From NCBI GenBank assembly GCA_021806765.1, contig JAJZQR010000036.1, positions 1 through 27,880 on the forward strand: a stretch of DNA of 27,880 nt. Reading direction: 5' to 3'. Under the pieces are notes generated by a model, which saw only the letters and a list, made by a program, of their open reading frames with translations, had not been told where the DNA came from and searched no databases. Source of the stretch: Chloroflexota bacterium (GTDB lineage Bacteria; Chloroflexota; UBA6077). The translations under genes were made by a program, and so were the position numbers. Position 1 is the first letter of the stretch. Every line of letters begins with the position of its first letter. This document shows, in pieces, positions 8,194-15,644 of the stretch.

Positions 8194-8979
8194 ATGTCAA
8201 CGACGAAGCATGTCAAGACAGACAGGTTCGGCCATGTGCTACGCATTACCGTCGACCGTCCCGAGGCCCTGAACGTCGTCAACTCGGAACTACTGGCGGA
8301 GTTGACTGAGGCGATGGCCGAGGCAGCCGCGAACCCCGAGGCCCGAGCCGTGGTTATCACGGGAGCCGGCGACCGGGCCTTTGTGGCGGGAGCAGACATC
8401 AAAGAGATGAGCCGGAAATCGTCCCGGGAGGGGCGGGAGTTCGCCAGGCAGGGTCATCGCTTGACCAGGATCATCGAAGAGATGGAGAAGCCGGTGATCG
8501 CCGCCATCAATGGCACGGCCCTGGGAGGGGGGTGCGAACTGGCGATAGCGTGCGACGTCCGCATCGCCAGCGAGAGGGCGGTTCTCGGGCAGCCAGAGGT
8601 AAGACTGGGTATATCACCGGGCTGGGGGGCGACCATTCGACTTGCGCGCCTCGTTGGCGAGGGAGTGGCGCGGGAGATGATCTTCTCGGGAAGGGTGCTG
8701 ACCGCCCAGGAAGCCCACCAGGTCGGGCTGGTAAACAGGGTCGTGCCCCACAAGGAACTGGCCGAGGAGGCGCTCAAACTGGCCTCCAGTATGGCCGCGG
8801 CCGGCCCCATCGCTGTCGCCTACGCCAAGCGCTCGATGAACCGGGCCCGTTATCTGGACATGGAGTCGGCACTGGAGTTGGAGACGAGCCTGTTCGCCCT
8901 CTGTTTCTCCACTGAAGATCAGCAAGAGGGCATGAATGCCTTCATCGAGAAGAGAACTCCTATCTTCCGCCGCCGTTGA
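8194..8979 (+). CDS. enoyl-CoA hydratase/isomerase (crotonase family)
   Basis: A 261-residue crotonase-fold protein, expected to hydrate trans-2-enoyl-CoA to 3-hydroxyacyl-CoA in the cytoplasm. The oxyanion-hole segments are AFVAGADIKEM (about 62-72) and ALGGGCELA. Both catalytic glutamates are present, E115 in GGGCELA and E135 in GQPEVRLG. The loop that usually reads PGxGGTQRL is SPGWGATIRL here, a departure next to the active site that could affect substrate choice. It lies 58 bases after the flavoprotein gene and 69 before the dehydrogenase gene, on the same strand, so co-transcription is likely. The ribosome binding site (GGGG about 6-10 bases upstream) is weak. Confidence 0.93.
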   Translation: MSTTKHVKTDRFGHVLRITVDRPEALNVVNSELLAELTEAMAEAAANPEARAVVITGAGDRAFVAGADIKEMSRKSSREGREFARQGHRLTRIIEEMEKPVIAAINGTALGGGCELAIACDVRIASERAVLGQPEVRLGISPGWGATIRLARLVGEGVAREMIFSGRVLTAQEAHQVGLVNRVVPHKELAEEALKLASSMAAAGPIAVAYAKRSMNRARYLDMESALELETSLFALCFSTEDQQEGMNAFIEKRTPIFRRR

Positions 8980-9048
8980 GGCGAGACCCGATGGAGGGCG
9001 GGCTTCGTATCGCGAGCACGGACTAGCTTCCAAGAGAGGGGGATGAGA

Positions 9049-9918
9049 ATGGCCATCGAGAGGATTGCGGTCGTCGGTTCCGGTACCATGGGTTCTGGCA
9101 TAGCACAGGTGGCCGCCCAATCAGGCTACCGAGTCCACCTGGTGGACGCAGTCCAGGGTCAGGTCGAGGTCGCCCTCAGAAACGTCCGGCGTAGCCTGGA
9201 CAGAGCCGTGGAGAAGGGGCGAATCTCAGTGGCAGATCGCGCCGAGGCTCTGGACAGGCTCACGACCTCTACCCAACTCTCCGACGTGGCCGCCAGCGAT
9301 TTGGTCATCGAGGCCATCGTCGAAGACTTCGAGACAAAGTCCAACCTGCTCCGGCAGTTGGACGGGCTCTGCAGACCTGAGACCCTTTTCGCCTCCAACA
9401 CCTCCTCCATCTCCATCACCCGCCTGGCAGCCGTTACCCACCGTCCTGGCCAGGTGATCGGCATGCACTTCTTCAATCCGGTCCCGGTGATGCGGTTGGT
9501 GGAGGTGATCCGGGGCATCGATACGAGCGACGACACGAGAGCACGAGTGCTCCAACTCGCCCAGGCCATGGGCAAAACCGCAGTGGAGGTCGAGGACTAT
9601 CCGGGGTTCGTCTCCAACCGGCTGGTGATGCCGATGATCAACGAGGCGGTCTACGCACTGATGGAGGGAGTGGCCAGCCGGGAATCCATAGATACCGTGA
9701 TGAAGCTGGGAATGAACCACCCCATGGGGCCCCTGGAACTGGCGGACCTGATAGGCCTGGACGTGTGCCTCCACATCATGAAGGTGCTGCACGAGGGCCT
9801 CGGCGACGACAAGTACCGACCCTGTCCGCTACTGGTGAAGATGGTGGCCGCGGGCCGGCTGGGGCGAAAATCAGGCCAGGGCTTCTACGAGTATCCCGAA
9901 ACGAACCCCAGCCGTTGA
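9049..9918 (+). CDS. 3-hydroxyacyl-CoA (3-hydroxybutyryl-CoA) dehydrogenase
   Basis: A 289-residue stand-alone NAD-dependent dehydrogenase that oxidises (S)-3-hydroxyacyl-CoA to the 3-keto form, or reduces acetoacetyl-CoA. The Rossmann motif is [10 protein letters not shown] (10-19). The catalytic set S119, H140, E152 and N190 has the same spacing as human S137, H158, E170 and N208. HFFNPVPVM and [10 protein letters not shown] are typical. ATG 9049 is preferred over ATG 9043 because GAGGGGG then has 6 bases of spacing instead of none. It follows the enoyl-CoA hydratase gene, so hydration and oxidation are encoded side by side, while the thiolase step is on the opposite strand of the same neighbourhood. 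Confidence 0.95.
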   Translation: MAIERIAVVGSGTMGSGIAQVAAQSGYRVHLVDAVQGQVEVALRNVRRSLDRAVEKGRISVADRAEALDRLTTSTQLSDVAASDLVIEAIVEDFETKSNLLRQLDGLCRPETLFASNTSSISITRLAAVTHRPGQVIGMHFFNPVPVMRLVEVIRGIDTSDDTRARVLQLAQAMGKTAVEVEDYPGFVSNRLVMPMINEAVYALMEGVASRESIDTVMKLGMNHPMGPLELADLIGLDVCLHIMKVLHEGLGDDKYRPCPLLVKMVAAGRLGRKSGQGFYEYPETNPSR

Positions 9919-10015
9919 CCCGGCTCAGGGCCTCCGGTATCATCTTTCCGTCGGCCGCGTTCCGTGGGCAGCATTCCCAGGGGCGGCCGCAACCATTGTT
10001 GGGACAGGGCTGAGA

Positions 10016-10942
10016 GTGTCCAGAACACCGGAAACCCTCGCATCGGATTCCAAGGCCTCACGCCAGCCTTCCCTGGCTCGGGCGCTGCTGGTCTCCACGC
10101 GACCCAAGCAGTGGACCAAGAACGGTCTGCTGTTTCTGGGGCTGATCTTCGCCCGAAGCCTTGGTGAGCCCAATCTGGTTGTCAGGGCCTCTCTCGGCTT
10201 CATCGATTTCTGCTTCCTCGCATCGGCCACCTACCTGGTCAACGACCTGATCGACATGGAGCGGGACCGGCAGCATCCGACCAAGCGAAAGAGGCCCATC
10301 GCCTCTGGCCGCATCTCACCTTCTGTGGCCACGGCAACCGCCGTCCTGCTGCTGATCGGCTCGCTTGCCATGGCCGCGGCGCTGGGAACACCCTTCGCCC
10401 TCATGGCGCTCCTCTACCTGACCCTCACCTTCTCCTACTCCCTGTGGCTGAAGCACGTGGTCATCGTGGACGTCCTGGCGGTAGCAGCAGGCTTCGTCCT
10501 GAGGGCCGCGGCAGGGGCCGTCGTCATCACCGTGCCCATCTCTCCCTGGCTGTACGTGTGCACCATGCTGGGGGCGCTCTTCCTGGCCATCGGAAAGCGA
10601 CGCCACGAACTGGTGCTCCTGGAGGGGAGCGCTACGAACCACCGGCGCATCCTCGAGGAGTACAACCTGCCCCTCCTGGATCAGATGATCTCCGTCGTTA
10701 CCTCGGCCACGGTGATCGCCTACAGCCTTTACACCTTTTCCGCCGAGAACCTCCCCAGAAATGGCGCCATGATGTTGACGGTGCCCTTCCTGCTGTACGG
10801 GATCTTCCGCTACCTCTACCTGATCCACGTCAAGAAGGTCGGCGGTGCACCGGAGGATCTGCTGCTGTCGGATCGCCACCTGCTGGCTACCGTCGTCGGC
10901 TGGGGCATCACCTCGGTCCTGATCCTCTACCTGGTTCGCTAG
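10016..10942 (+). CDS. UbiA-family prenyltransferase, decaprenyl-phosphate phosphoribosyltransferase-like
   Basis: A 308-residue integral membrane protein with about eight or nine predicted helices. The first aspartate-rich motif is N76-D77-x2-D80-x3-D84, followed by HPTKRKRPIASG; a second conserved stretch is YSLWLKHVVIVDV. This pattern matches the branch of UbiA proteins that includes mycobacterial decaprenyl-phosphate 5-phosphoribose synthase (about 302 residues), which moves phosphoribose to polyprenyl phosphate for cell-envelope arabinose. That specific activity is inferred. The GTG start has a modest AGGG site; the first 20 residues are polar. It is 97 bases after the dehydrogenase gene, with no obvious terminator between, but has no functional tie to beta-oxidation. 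No partner epimerase is in the window. Confidence 0.82.
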   Translation: MSRTPETLASDSKASRQPSLARALLVSTRPKQWTKNGLLFLGLIFARSLGEPNLVVRASLGFIDFCFLASATYLVNDLIDMERDRQHPTKRKRPIASGRISPSVATATAVLLLIGSLAMAAALGTPFALMALLYLTLTFSYSLWLKHVVIVDVLAVAAGFVLRAAAGAVVITVPISPWLYVCTMLGALFLAIGKRRHELVLLEGSATNHRRILEEYNLPLLDQMISVVTSATVIAYSLYTFSAENLPRNGAMMLTVPFLLYGIFRYLYLIHVKKVGGAPEDLLLSDRHLLATVVGWGITSVLILYLVR

Positions 10943-10970
10943 CCCCCGTTCACACTGTCCCGGAGCCCTC

Positions 10971-11038
10971 AACCGCAAAGGCACAAAGGGTCACCAGGAG
11001 AACTTGGTGTCTCTTGGTGTCTTTGTGCCTTCGTGGTT
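10971..11038. repeat. imperfect palindromic repeat built of 8-base units (copy 2)
   Basis: The left part reads CGCAAAGG, CACAAAGG and then degenerates. The right part reads CTTGGTGT, a 2-base slip, CTTGGTGT, CTTTGTGC, CTTCGTGG. The outer 19 bases of the two arms pair with about 3 mismatches. It lies between the convergent UbiA gene and the rpsI terminator and may itself fold as a hairpin at the end of the UbiA transcript. It shares the GACAC/GGCAC + AAAG unit with the copy at 4995-5060. Confidence 0.75.
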
Positions 11039-11079
11039 CCGTCCCTCGTGCTCTTCGGGAGAGTTGCGGCCTTCATTAC

Positions 11080-11116
11080 CCTGACAACCAAAGAGGGCGA
11101 ACCAGACGGCTCGCCC
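11080..11116 (-). terminator. rho-independent-type terminator of the ribosomal superoperon
   Basis: On the minus strand GGGCGAGCC and GGTTCGCCC pair over 9 positions (one G-U) around a GTCT loop (plus-strand arms 11095-11103 and 11108-11116). They are followed by the T-rich CTCTTTGGTTGT. It begins about 26 bases after the rpsI stop, where the operon must end because the next gene is convergent. The T-tract is broken, so efficiency may be partial. Confidence 0.65.
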
Positions 11117-11141
11117 CCAGTGGGATCCCAACGGCGCACTA

Positions 11142-11537
11142 CTACCGCTTCGTGTACTGAGGCGCCTTCCGGGCTCTCTTGAGACCGTACTTCTTTCGCT
11201 CCTTCACCCTCGGATCGCGGGTGAGCAGTCCGGCCTTCCGAAGAGCCGGCTTCAGGCCTTCGTCGATCCGGGATAGAGCCCGCGCTATGGCGTGGCGAAT
11301 GGCCCCGGCCTGGCCGACCACGCCGCCGCCGTGCACTCGAACTGAAGCGCTGTAGTTGCCGATGCTGTTCGTGAGTCTCATCGGCATGGTCACCATGTCC
11401 TGCCATGCAGCCCTGGCAAACCGGTCCTTCAGGTCAAGACCGTTGATGGTGATAGCACCGTTCCCGGGCGTCAACACGACACGCGCCACGGAGGTCTTGC
11501 GCCTTCCCACCGCTGCAATCTGATCGATGTTTGCCAC
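11142..11537 (-). CDS. rpsI: 30S ribosomal protein S9 (uS9)
   Basis: A 131-residue small-subunit protein with the standard opening AAVGRRKTSVARV and the C-terminal tail ending in YTKR, which reaches the P-site tRNA anticodon region in known ribosomes. GTG 11537 is chosen because AAAGGAG lies 6 bases upstream; a TTG two codons earlier abuts that site. The gene ends with tandem stops TAG TAG. It is the last gene of the superoperon, 110 bases after rplM with a heptamer-repeat spacer between. Confidence 0.97.
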   Translation of the reverse strand: MANIDQIAAVGRRKTSVARVVLTPGNGAITINGLDLKDRFARAAWQDMVTMPMRLTNSIGNYSASVRVHGGGVVGQAGAIRHAIARALSRIDEGLKPALRKAGLLTRDPRVKERKKYGLKRARKAPQYTKR

Positions 11538-11553
11538 AACCAACTCCTTTAGA

Positions 11554-11647
11554 AGCTGTCAGCCGCCAGGGGTCAGCTATCAGCTTTCAATGATCACAGC
11601 TTTTCGCCCCGACAATTGATCCCAGCTGACTGCCGGCTGCTGATCGC
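11554..11647. repeat. inverted pair of 7-base repeat arrays in the rplM-rpsI gap
   Basis: From 11554 to 11595 six successive 7-base units follow the loose consensus AGCNRTC (AGCTGTC, AGCCGCC, AGGGGTC, AGCTATC, AGCTTTC, AATGATC). From about 11624 to 11647 the complement appears in three or four units (AGCTGAC, TGCCGGC, TGCTGAT, CGCTTAC). The array runs from just outside the rpsI ribosome binding site to the rplM stop codon, so it fills the whole gap. Confidence 0.75.
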
Positions 11648-12070
11648 TTACTCCTGATGAGCGATTTGAGCCCCGTGGGGGTGCGTAGGACCTGCGTACA
11701 CCTTCAACTTCCGGTACATGGCGCGCCCCAAGGCGTTGTGAGGCAGCATGCCCCGGACCGCATGCTCGAGCACCCTCGTCGGGTGCGCTTGAAGCTGCGT
11801 GCCCAGGCTCACCGAGCGGATGCCCCCGGGGTACCCGGAGTGCCGGTAATACTGCTTCTGCTCCAGCTTGTCGCCGGTCACCCGCACCTTCTCAGCGTTG
11901 ACCACCACCACGAAGTCCCCAACGTCCATGTGGGGCGCGTATTGGGGCTTGTGCTTGCCTTTCAGCAACTGTGCTATCTGCGTTGCGAGCCGACCGAGCG
12001 TCTGGCCGGACGCATCGATAACGTGCCAGCGCCTGACGATCTCGGAGGCCTTAGGACTATAGGTCTTCAC
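11648..12070 (-). CDS. rplM: 50S ribosomal protein L13 (uL13)
   Basis: A 140-residue L13, an early-assembly protein binding 23S rRNA. It shows [19 protein letters not shown], the [11 protein letters not shown] strand, [15 protein letters not shown] sequence ([10 protein letters not shown]) and the [17 protein letters not shown] segment, all family hallmarks. The start is GTG with AAGGAGG 4 bases upstream. It follows truA by 10 bases. The truA-rplM-rpsI order after rplQ is a common bacterial extension of the alpha operon. Confidence 0.97.
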   Translation of the reverse strand: MKTYSPKASEIVRRWHVIDASGQTLGRLATQIAQLLKGKHKPQYAPHMDVGDFVVVVNAEKVRVTGDKLEQKQYYRHSGYPGGIRSVSLGTQLQAHPTRVLEHAVRGMLPHNALGRAMYRKLKVYAGPTHPHGAQIAHQE

Positions 12071-12080
12071 CCGCCCTCCT

Positions 12081-12833
12081 TCAGTACTCCACAGCTACAA
12101 GCATTAGACCGTGGGCCGGAACCTTCGCCGTCGAGAGCTGCAAATCCGAACGCTCGACCAACTCTCGAAACTCCTCGGGCGTCAACTTCCTCAGCCCAAC
12201 CTTAAGCATCGAGCCAACCATGTTCCTGATCATGTGAGGTAGAAACGCCGTGCCCACCACGTCGAAGTCCACCTCCGGCGGCGCTCCGTGCCACTCAGCC
12301 GAGAACAGGGTCCGGACCGTAGTGCGGCGCCAGCCAGCTGCCAGGAAACGGCTTACCCCGTAGGTGAAACAGGCGAAATCCCGTGTTCCTACCAGGGTAT
12401 CGGCAGCTCGGTTCATCGCCTCCAGATCCAGGAAGTCCGGCACCTGGTATCGGTATCGCCTCGTGAACACCGAGGGTAACTCGGCATTCCAGAGAGAGTA
12501 CCGGTAGTGCCGGCGCCTGGCGCTCCGTCGCGCGTGAAACCCCTCGTCCACCTCCTCCACGTCCTTGACCACCAGGTCCGGCGGAAGGTTGGCGTTGAGG
12601 GCCCTCCTCAGATCAAGGGGGGAGAGCCGAGACTCGGTCTTGAAGGAAACCGCCTGAGCCAGGGCGTGAGCACCCGCATCGGTTCTGCCAGATCCCACCA
12701 CCCGGGTCTCTACCCCCGTGACCCTGGCCACGGCGCCTTCCAGCTCTCCCTGGACCGTTCGCAACCCTCTCTGGATCGCGAACCCATGGTAGTCGGTACC
12801 GTCGTACTCGACCACCATCTTGATGTTTCGCAA
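12081..12833 (-). CDS. truA: tRNA pseudouridine synthase A
   Basis: A 250-residue TruA that isomerises uridines 38-40 of the tRNA anticodon arm. The catalytic aspartate is D52 in [11 protein letters not shown]; the opening [15 protein letters not shown] and the late [11 protein letters not shown] motif are typical. Length is normal. The start is uncertain: TTG 12833 gives the usual N-terminus but has no good binding site, and an ATG five codons in (12818) is equally poor. It starts 4 bases after the rplQ stop, so translation probably depends on ribosomes leaving rplQ. Confidence 0.95.
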   Translation of the reverse strand: MRNIKMVVEYDGTDYHGFAIQRGLRTVQGELEGAVARVTGVETRVVGSGRTDAGAHALAQAVSFKTESRLSPLDLRRALNANLPPDLVVKDVEEVDEGFHARRSARRRHYRYSLWNAELPSVFTRRYRYQVPDFLDLEAMNRAADTLVGTRDFACFTYGVSRFLAAGWRRTTVRTLFSAEWHGAPPEVDFDVVGTAFLPHMIRNMVGSMLKVGLRKLTPEEFRELVERSDLQLSTAKVPAHGLMLVAVEY

Positions 12834-12837
12834 CGGC

Positions 12838-13191
12838 CTAGATCACCAACTCCAGCTGCACCACGAGGGCAGCATCCCCCTTGCGGGGACCGATCTTGAT
12901 CATCCTGGTGTAGCCGCCGGGCCTCTCCTGGAACCGAGGCGCCAGGGTGGCGAACAGCTTGTCGACCACCTTGGGATCGTACAACTCCGCCAGCGCCTGC
13001 CTTCGGGCATGCAACTCACCGCCCTTGGCTTTCGTGATGATCTCCTCGGCCAGCCGCCGAACCTCCTTGGCCTTGGCCTCGGTGGTCCGGATCTTCTCGT
13101 AGCGCAGCAGATCCGTGGTCAGGTTTCTATACAAGGCCAGCCGGTGATCCGTGGGCCTTCCCAGCTTTCGGCCACCAACACGATGTCTCAC
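12838..13191 (-). CDS. rplQ: 50S ribosomal protein L17 (bL17)
   Basis: A 117-residue L17, located near the exit-tunnel face of the large subunit. The opening RHRVGGRKLGRPTDHRLAL and the segment ERPGGYTRMIKIGPRKGDAA are diagnostic. The start is GTG with GGAGG 9 bases upstream, 20 bases after rpoA. The neighbouring order rpoA-rplQ is conserved across bacteria. Confidence 0.97.
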   Translation of the reverse strand: MRHRVGGRKLGRPTDHRLALYRNLTTDLLRYEKIRTTEAKAKEVRRLAEEIITKAKGGELHARRQALAELYDPKVVDKLFATLAPRFQERPGGYTRMIKIGPRKGDAALVVQLELVI

Positions 13192-13211
13192 TCGCCAGAT
13201 CCTCCGTTAAC

Positions 13212-14309
13212 CTACTCCTCGTCCTCGACGCCGGCCTCGACCTCTTCGGGCTCGTAGACCTCGGGTCCGAGATCCTCGGCCGTCACCTCGGCCTCATCAG
13301 AACCCTCGGCTTCCACTTCTTCTTCGGCCACGGCCTCCCCTGGAGCGCCCTCGGCGCCCTCTCTACCGCCTTCGGCCTCCTCGGGCCGGGTGGTGTATCC
13401 CATGGCCTCCAGCCGCTGCTTCAACTCGTCCAGCGACTTCTGGCCGAAGTTCCGCACGGCCAGCAGGTCCTCCTCGCTCATCTCCAGCAGCTGGCCGATC
13501 TTGGTGATGCCGGACCGCTTCAAGCAGTTGTAGGCGCGCACGGACAAATCCAGGTCCTCAATGGGCCGGTCGTAGTCCTTGCCCGCGGCAGCGCGGGTAC
13601 CGATTACCACTCTCTCCCCCCGCTTGCCAGCCTGCCCCAGTTCGGTGAAGATGGAGAAGTAACGAAGCAATATGCTGGCGCTCTCGCCCAGAGCGTCCGT
13701 GGGGCTGATGGTGCCGTCGGTGATGACGTCGATCACCAACCGGTCCAGATCCGTTCTGGAGCCAACCCGCACATGCTCCACCGTGTAATTGACCCGCCTG
13801 ACAGGTGTGAAGATGGCGTCTATGGGTATCACCCCAATGGAAGGGGCCTCCCGCCCATCAGAGGGCAGATAGCCTTTCCCCTTCTCGACCACCAACTCCA
13901 TCTCCAGCGAAGCCTCTGCCGAGTCCAGGGTAGCCAGATGCAGCTCCGGGTTCACGACCTCCACGTCACTGGGAGCCACCAGATCCGCCGCAGTGACCAC
14001 TCCGGGTCCCTTCGCCTGCAACCGCAGCTGCACGGGCTGTTCGGAGAAGCTCTTAAGGCGCAGCTTCTTGACGTTCAGGATCAGCTCCGTGGTGTCCTCG
14101 CGGACACCCGGAACCGTCGCAAACTCGTGATAGACCCCGTCAATCTTTATGGAAGTCACGGCAGCACCCGGCAGCGAGGACAGTAATACTCGCCGCAGCG
14201 CGTTGCCCAGGGTCACACCGTAACCGGGCTCAAGGGGCTCAATCTGGAAGGTCCCCTGATTCTCGCTACTCTTGATACTCTCGACCTTCGGCGCATATGT
14301 TTCCAGCAA
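13212..14309 (-). CDS. rpoA: DNA-directed RNA polymerase alpha subunit with acidic C-terminal tail
   Basis: A 365-residue alpha subunit. The assembly domain (about 1-230) shows EPGYGVTLGNALRRVLLSSLPG. After a linker the C-terminal domain (about 245-305) has R258 in SVRAYNCLKRSGI, the residue matching the UP-element-binding arginine (R265) of E. coli, then ...VRNFGQKSLDELK. Beyond P309 there is an extra 57-residue tail with 25 acidic residues (22 Glu, 3 Asp) and one basic residue. Typical alpha subunits stop near 315-330. The start is TTG, with AAGGAGG 8 bases upstream. It lies between rpsD and rplQ as usual; 92 bases separate it from rpsD. Confidence 0.97.
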   Translation of the reverse strand: MLETYAPKVESIKSSENQGTFQIEPLEPGYGVTLGNALRRVLLSSLPGAAVTSIKIDGVYHEFATVPGVREDTTELILNVKKLRLKSFSEQPVQLRLQAKGPGVVTAADLVAPSDVEVVNPELHLATLDSAEASLEMELVVEKGKGYLPSDGREAPSIGVIPIDAIFTPVRRVNYTVEHVRVGSRTDLDRLVIDVITDGTISPTDALGESASILLRYFSIFTELGQAGKRGERVVIGTRAAAGKDYDRPIEDLDLSVRAYNCLKRSGITKIGQLLEMSEEDLLAVRNFGQKSLDELKQRLEAMGYTTRPEEAEGGREGAEGAPGEAVAEEEVEAEGSDEAEVTAEDLGPEVYEPEEVEAGVEDEE

Positions 14310-14390
14310 GGCTGAAGCCTCCTTCGTAATTCCGGGAGAAACGGCTCCAGTAAGGATCTCTCCCCTTCCTGGCCAGCCGCGGCGCTGTCA

Positions 14391-14411
14391 TTCTCGGGAC
14401 ACTACCGAGAA
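14391..14411 (-). other. hairpin enclosing the rpsD stop codon
   Basis: The arms TTCTCGG (14391-14397) and CCGAGAA (14405-14411) are perfect 7-base complements around a 7-base loop that contains the TAG stop of rpsD (14402-14404). No T-run follows, so this is not an ordinary terminator. It could mark an RNA processing point or slow ribosomes at the stop; either is speculation. Confidence 0.45.
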
Positions 14412-15028
14412 TAGAACTCCACCACCAGCTGCTCGCTGACGTTGGTGTCGATCTCGTCCCGAGACGGCGCAGCCAGTACCCGTCCAGACATCCCGTCTGA
14501 CTCCACGCTCAACCACCTGGGGATGGTCTTCTTGGCCATGGAAGGGATCACCATCTGGAAGTACTCGCCGTCCCTGCTCCCCTCATGCACGCTTATAATG
14601 TCTCCAGGCTTCACCTGGGCCGAAGGTATATCCGTCTTGCGACCGCGCAGCTTGAAGTGGCCGTGCCGGACCAACTGCCGAGCCTGGTTTCTCGAAGACG
14701 CCCACCCAAATCGGTAGACTACGCTATCCAACCTCATTTCCAGGATCTGCAGTAAGTTCTCGCCCGTGATACCTGCGCGCCGCTCGGCCTCTTCGAAGTG
14801 CTTCCGGAACTGTCGCTCCAACACCCCATAGATGTTGCGGATCTTCTGCTTCTCTTTCAGCTGAGTCCCGTACTCCGAGACCTTCCTTCTTCGCTGACCG
14901 TGCTCGCCAGGAGCGTAACCCCGCCGCTCCACCGGGCACTTGGGGGTGAAGCACTTGTCACCCTTCAAGAACAGTTTCATGCCCTGTCGCCGGCACATCC
15001 GGCACACGGCATCCGTATATCTTGCCAT
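14402..15028 (-). CDS. rpsD: 30S ribosomal protein S4 (uS4), zinc-ligand form
   Basis: A 208-residue S4, a primary 16S rRNA binder and assembly nucleator. The N-terminus keeps four cysteines, C9, C12, C26 and C31, which form the zinc site seen in C+ S4 proteins. The S4 RNA-binding domain is the region [23 protein letters not shown] start with a near-perfect AGGAGGT 3-4 bases upstream, stronger than most neighbours. In other bacteria S4 represses its own operon; the 154-base rpsK-rpsD gap could hold such a site, but I see no recognisable fold. Confidence 0.97.
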   Translation of the reverse strand: MARYTDAVCRMCRRQGMKLFLKGDKCFTPKCPVERRGYAPGEHGQRRRKVSEYGTQLKEKQKIRNIYGVLERQFRKHFEEAERRAGITGENLLQILEMRLDSVVYRFGWASSRNQARQLVRHGHFKLRGRKTDIPSAQVKPGDIISVHEGSRDGEYFQMVIPSMAKKTIPRWLSVESDGMSGRVLAAPSRDEIDTNVSEQLVVEFYSR

Positions 15029-15042
15029 CCGACCTCCTGATT

Positions 15043-15177
15043 AGCTATCAGCTAGCAGCTAGCAGCTATCGGCCTGTTTGATACAAGCCGTGCCTCGGTC
15101 CCTATCCCGACCGGGCCGCAGTCTCCAACGCCGCCATTCGCTCGCTCACCAATAGCTGACTGCTGACGGCTGACTGC
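15043..15177. repeat. 7-base repeat arrays flanking the rpsK-rpsD gap
   Basis: At 15043-15070 four exact-length tandem units occur (AGCTATC twice as the outer units, AGCTAGC twice inside). At 15154-15177 the complementary family appears as AGCTGAC, TGCTGAC, GGCTGAC and a partial unit. The first array sits directly ahead of the rpsD ribosome binding site and the second directly after the rpsK stop. Between them is about 80 bases with a small stem (GGCTTGT with ACAGGCC on the minus strand) and nothing else I can identify. Confidence 0.8.
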
Positions 15178-15182
15178 CCCTT

Positions 15183-15578
15183 CTAGACGCGACGCTTCTT
15201 GGGCGGACGGCACCCGTTGTGGGGGATGGGCGTGACATCGGTGATTGCACTGATGGTCAGCCCAGCGGCCTGCAAAGATCGAATGGCCGCCTCTCGTCCC
15301 GACCCTGGCCCCTTCACGTACACCTCGACCTGTCGCAGCCCCTGCTCCATGGCCCTTCTGGCCGCACCTTCCGCCGCTAGGCCCGCCGCGTAGGGCGTGC
15401 TCTTCCTGGAACCCTTGAAACCTGCCGTTCCGGCACTCCCCCAGGCGATGGTGTTGCCATCGGGGTCCGTGATGGTCACGATAGTATTGTTGAAGCTAGA
15501 CTGAATGTAGGCGCTTCCGCGCGGAATCTGCTTCCGCTCTCGTCGCCTGACTCGCGGTGCCCGTCTCCTGTCAGCCAA
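15183..15578 (-). CDS. rpsK: 30S ribosomal protein S11 (uS11)
   Basis: A 131-residue S11 of the 30S platform. Markers are [39 protein letters not shown] and the C-terminal [18 protein letters not shown]. The start is TTG with AAAGGAG 6 bases upstream. It follows rpsM after 66 bases that include a very stable hairpin at 15605-15643. Confidence 0.97.
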   Translation of the reverse strand: MADRRRAPRVRRRERKQIPRGSAYIQSSFNNTIVTITDPDGNTIAWGSAGTAGFKGSRKSTPYAAGLAAEGAARRAMEQGLRQVEVYVKGPGSGREAAIRSLQAAGLTISAITDVTPIPHNGCRPPKKRRV

Positions 15579-15604
15579 CCGATACTCCTTTGCGCGTTAT
15601 CTTC

Positions 15605-15643
15605 CGGCAGGTCGCCCTGGAGCCCGCGCTCCAGGACCTGCCG
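15605..15643 (-). other. long GC-rich hairpin between rpsM and rpsK
   Basis: The arms CGGCAGGTC (15605-15613) plus CTGGAGC (15617-15623) pair perfectly with GCTCCAG (15628-15634) plus GACCTGCCG (15635-15643). That is 16 pairs with a 3-base bulge (GCC) and a 4-base loop. It begins one base past the rpsM stop in transcript direction. No U-run follows, so termination is unlikely; candidates are an RNA processing site, a barrier protecting upstream mRNA, or a protein-binding site. Confidence 0.7.
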
Positions 15644-15644
15644 A

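Noticed and set aside
12081..12833. A second start (ATG 12818) for truA
   Set aside because: It would remove five family-typical residues and has no better ribosome binding site than TTG 12833; left as an uncertainty.
13212..13385. Frameshift creating the acidic RpoA tail
   Set aside because: The tail is uniformly acidic in one frame to a clean stop, followed at normal spacing by a strong rplQ binding site, so it reads as genuine coding sequence.
15029..15182. Known S4 autoregulatory leader ahead of rpsD
   Set aside because: The gap length and position would fit but I cannot recognise the S4-binding fold; most of the gap is heptamer repeats.
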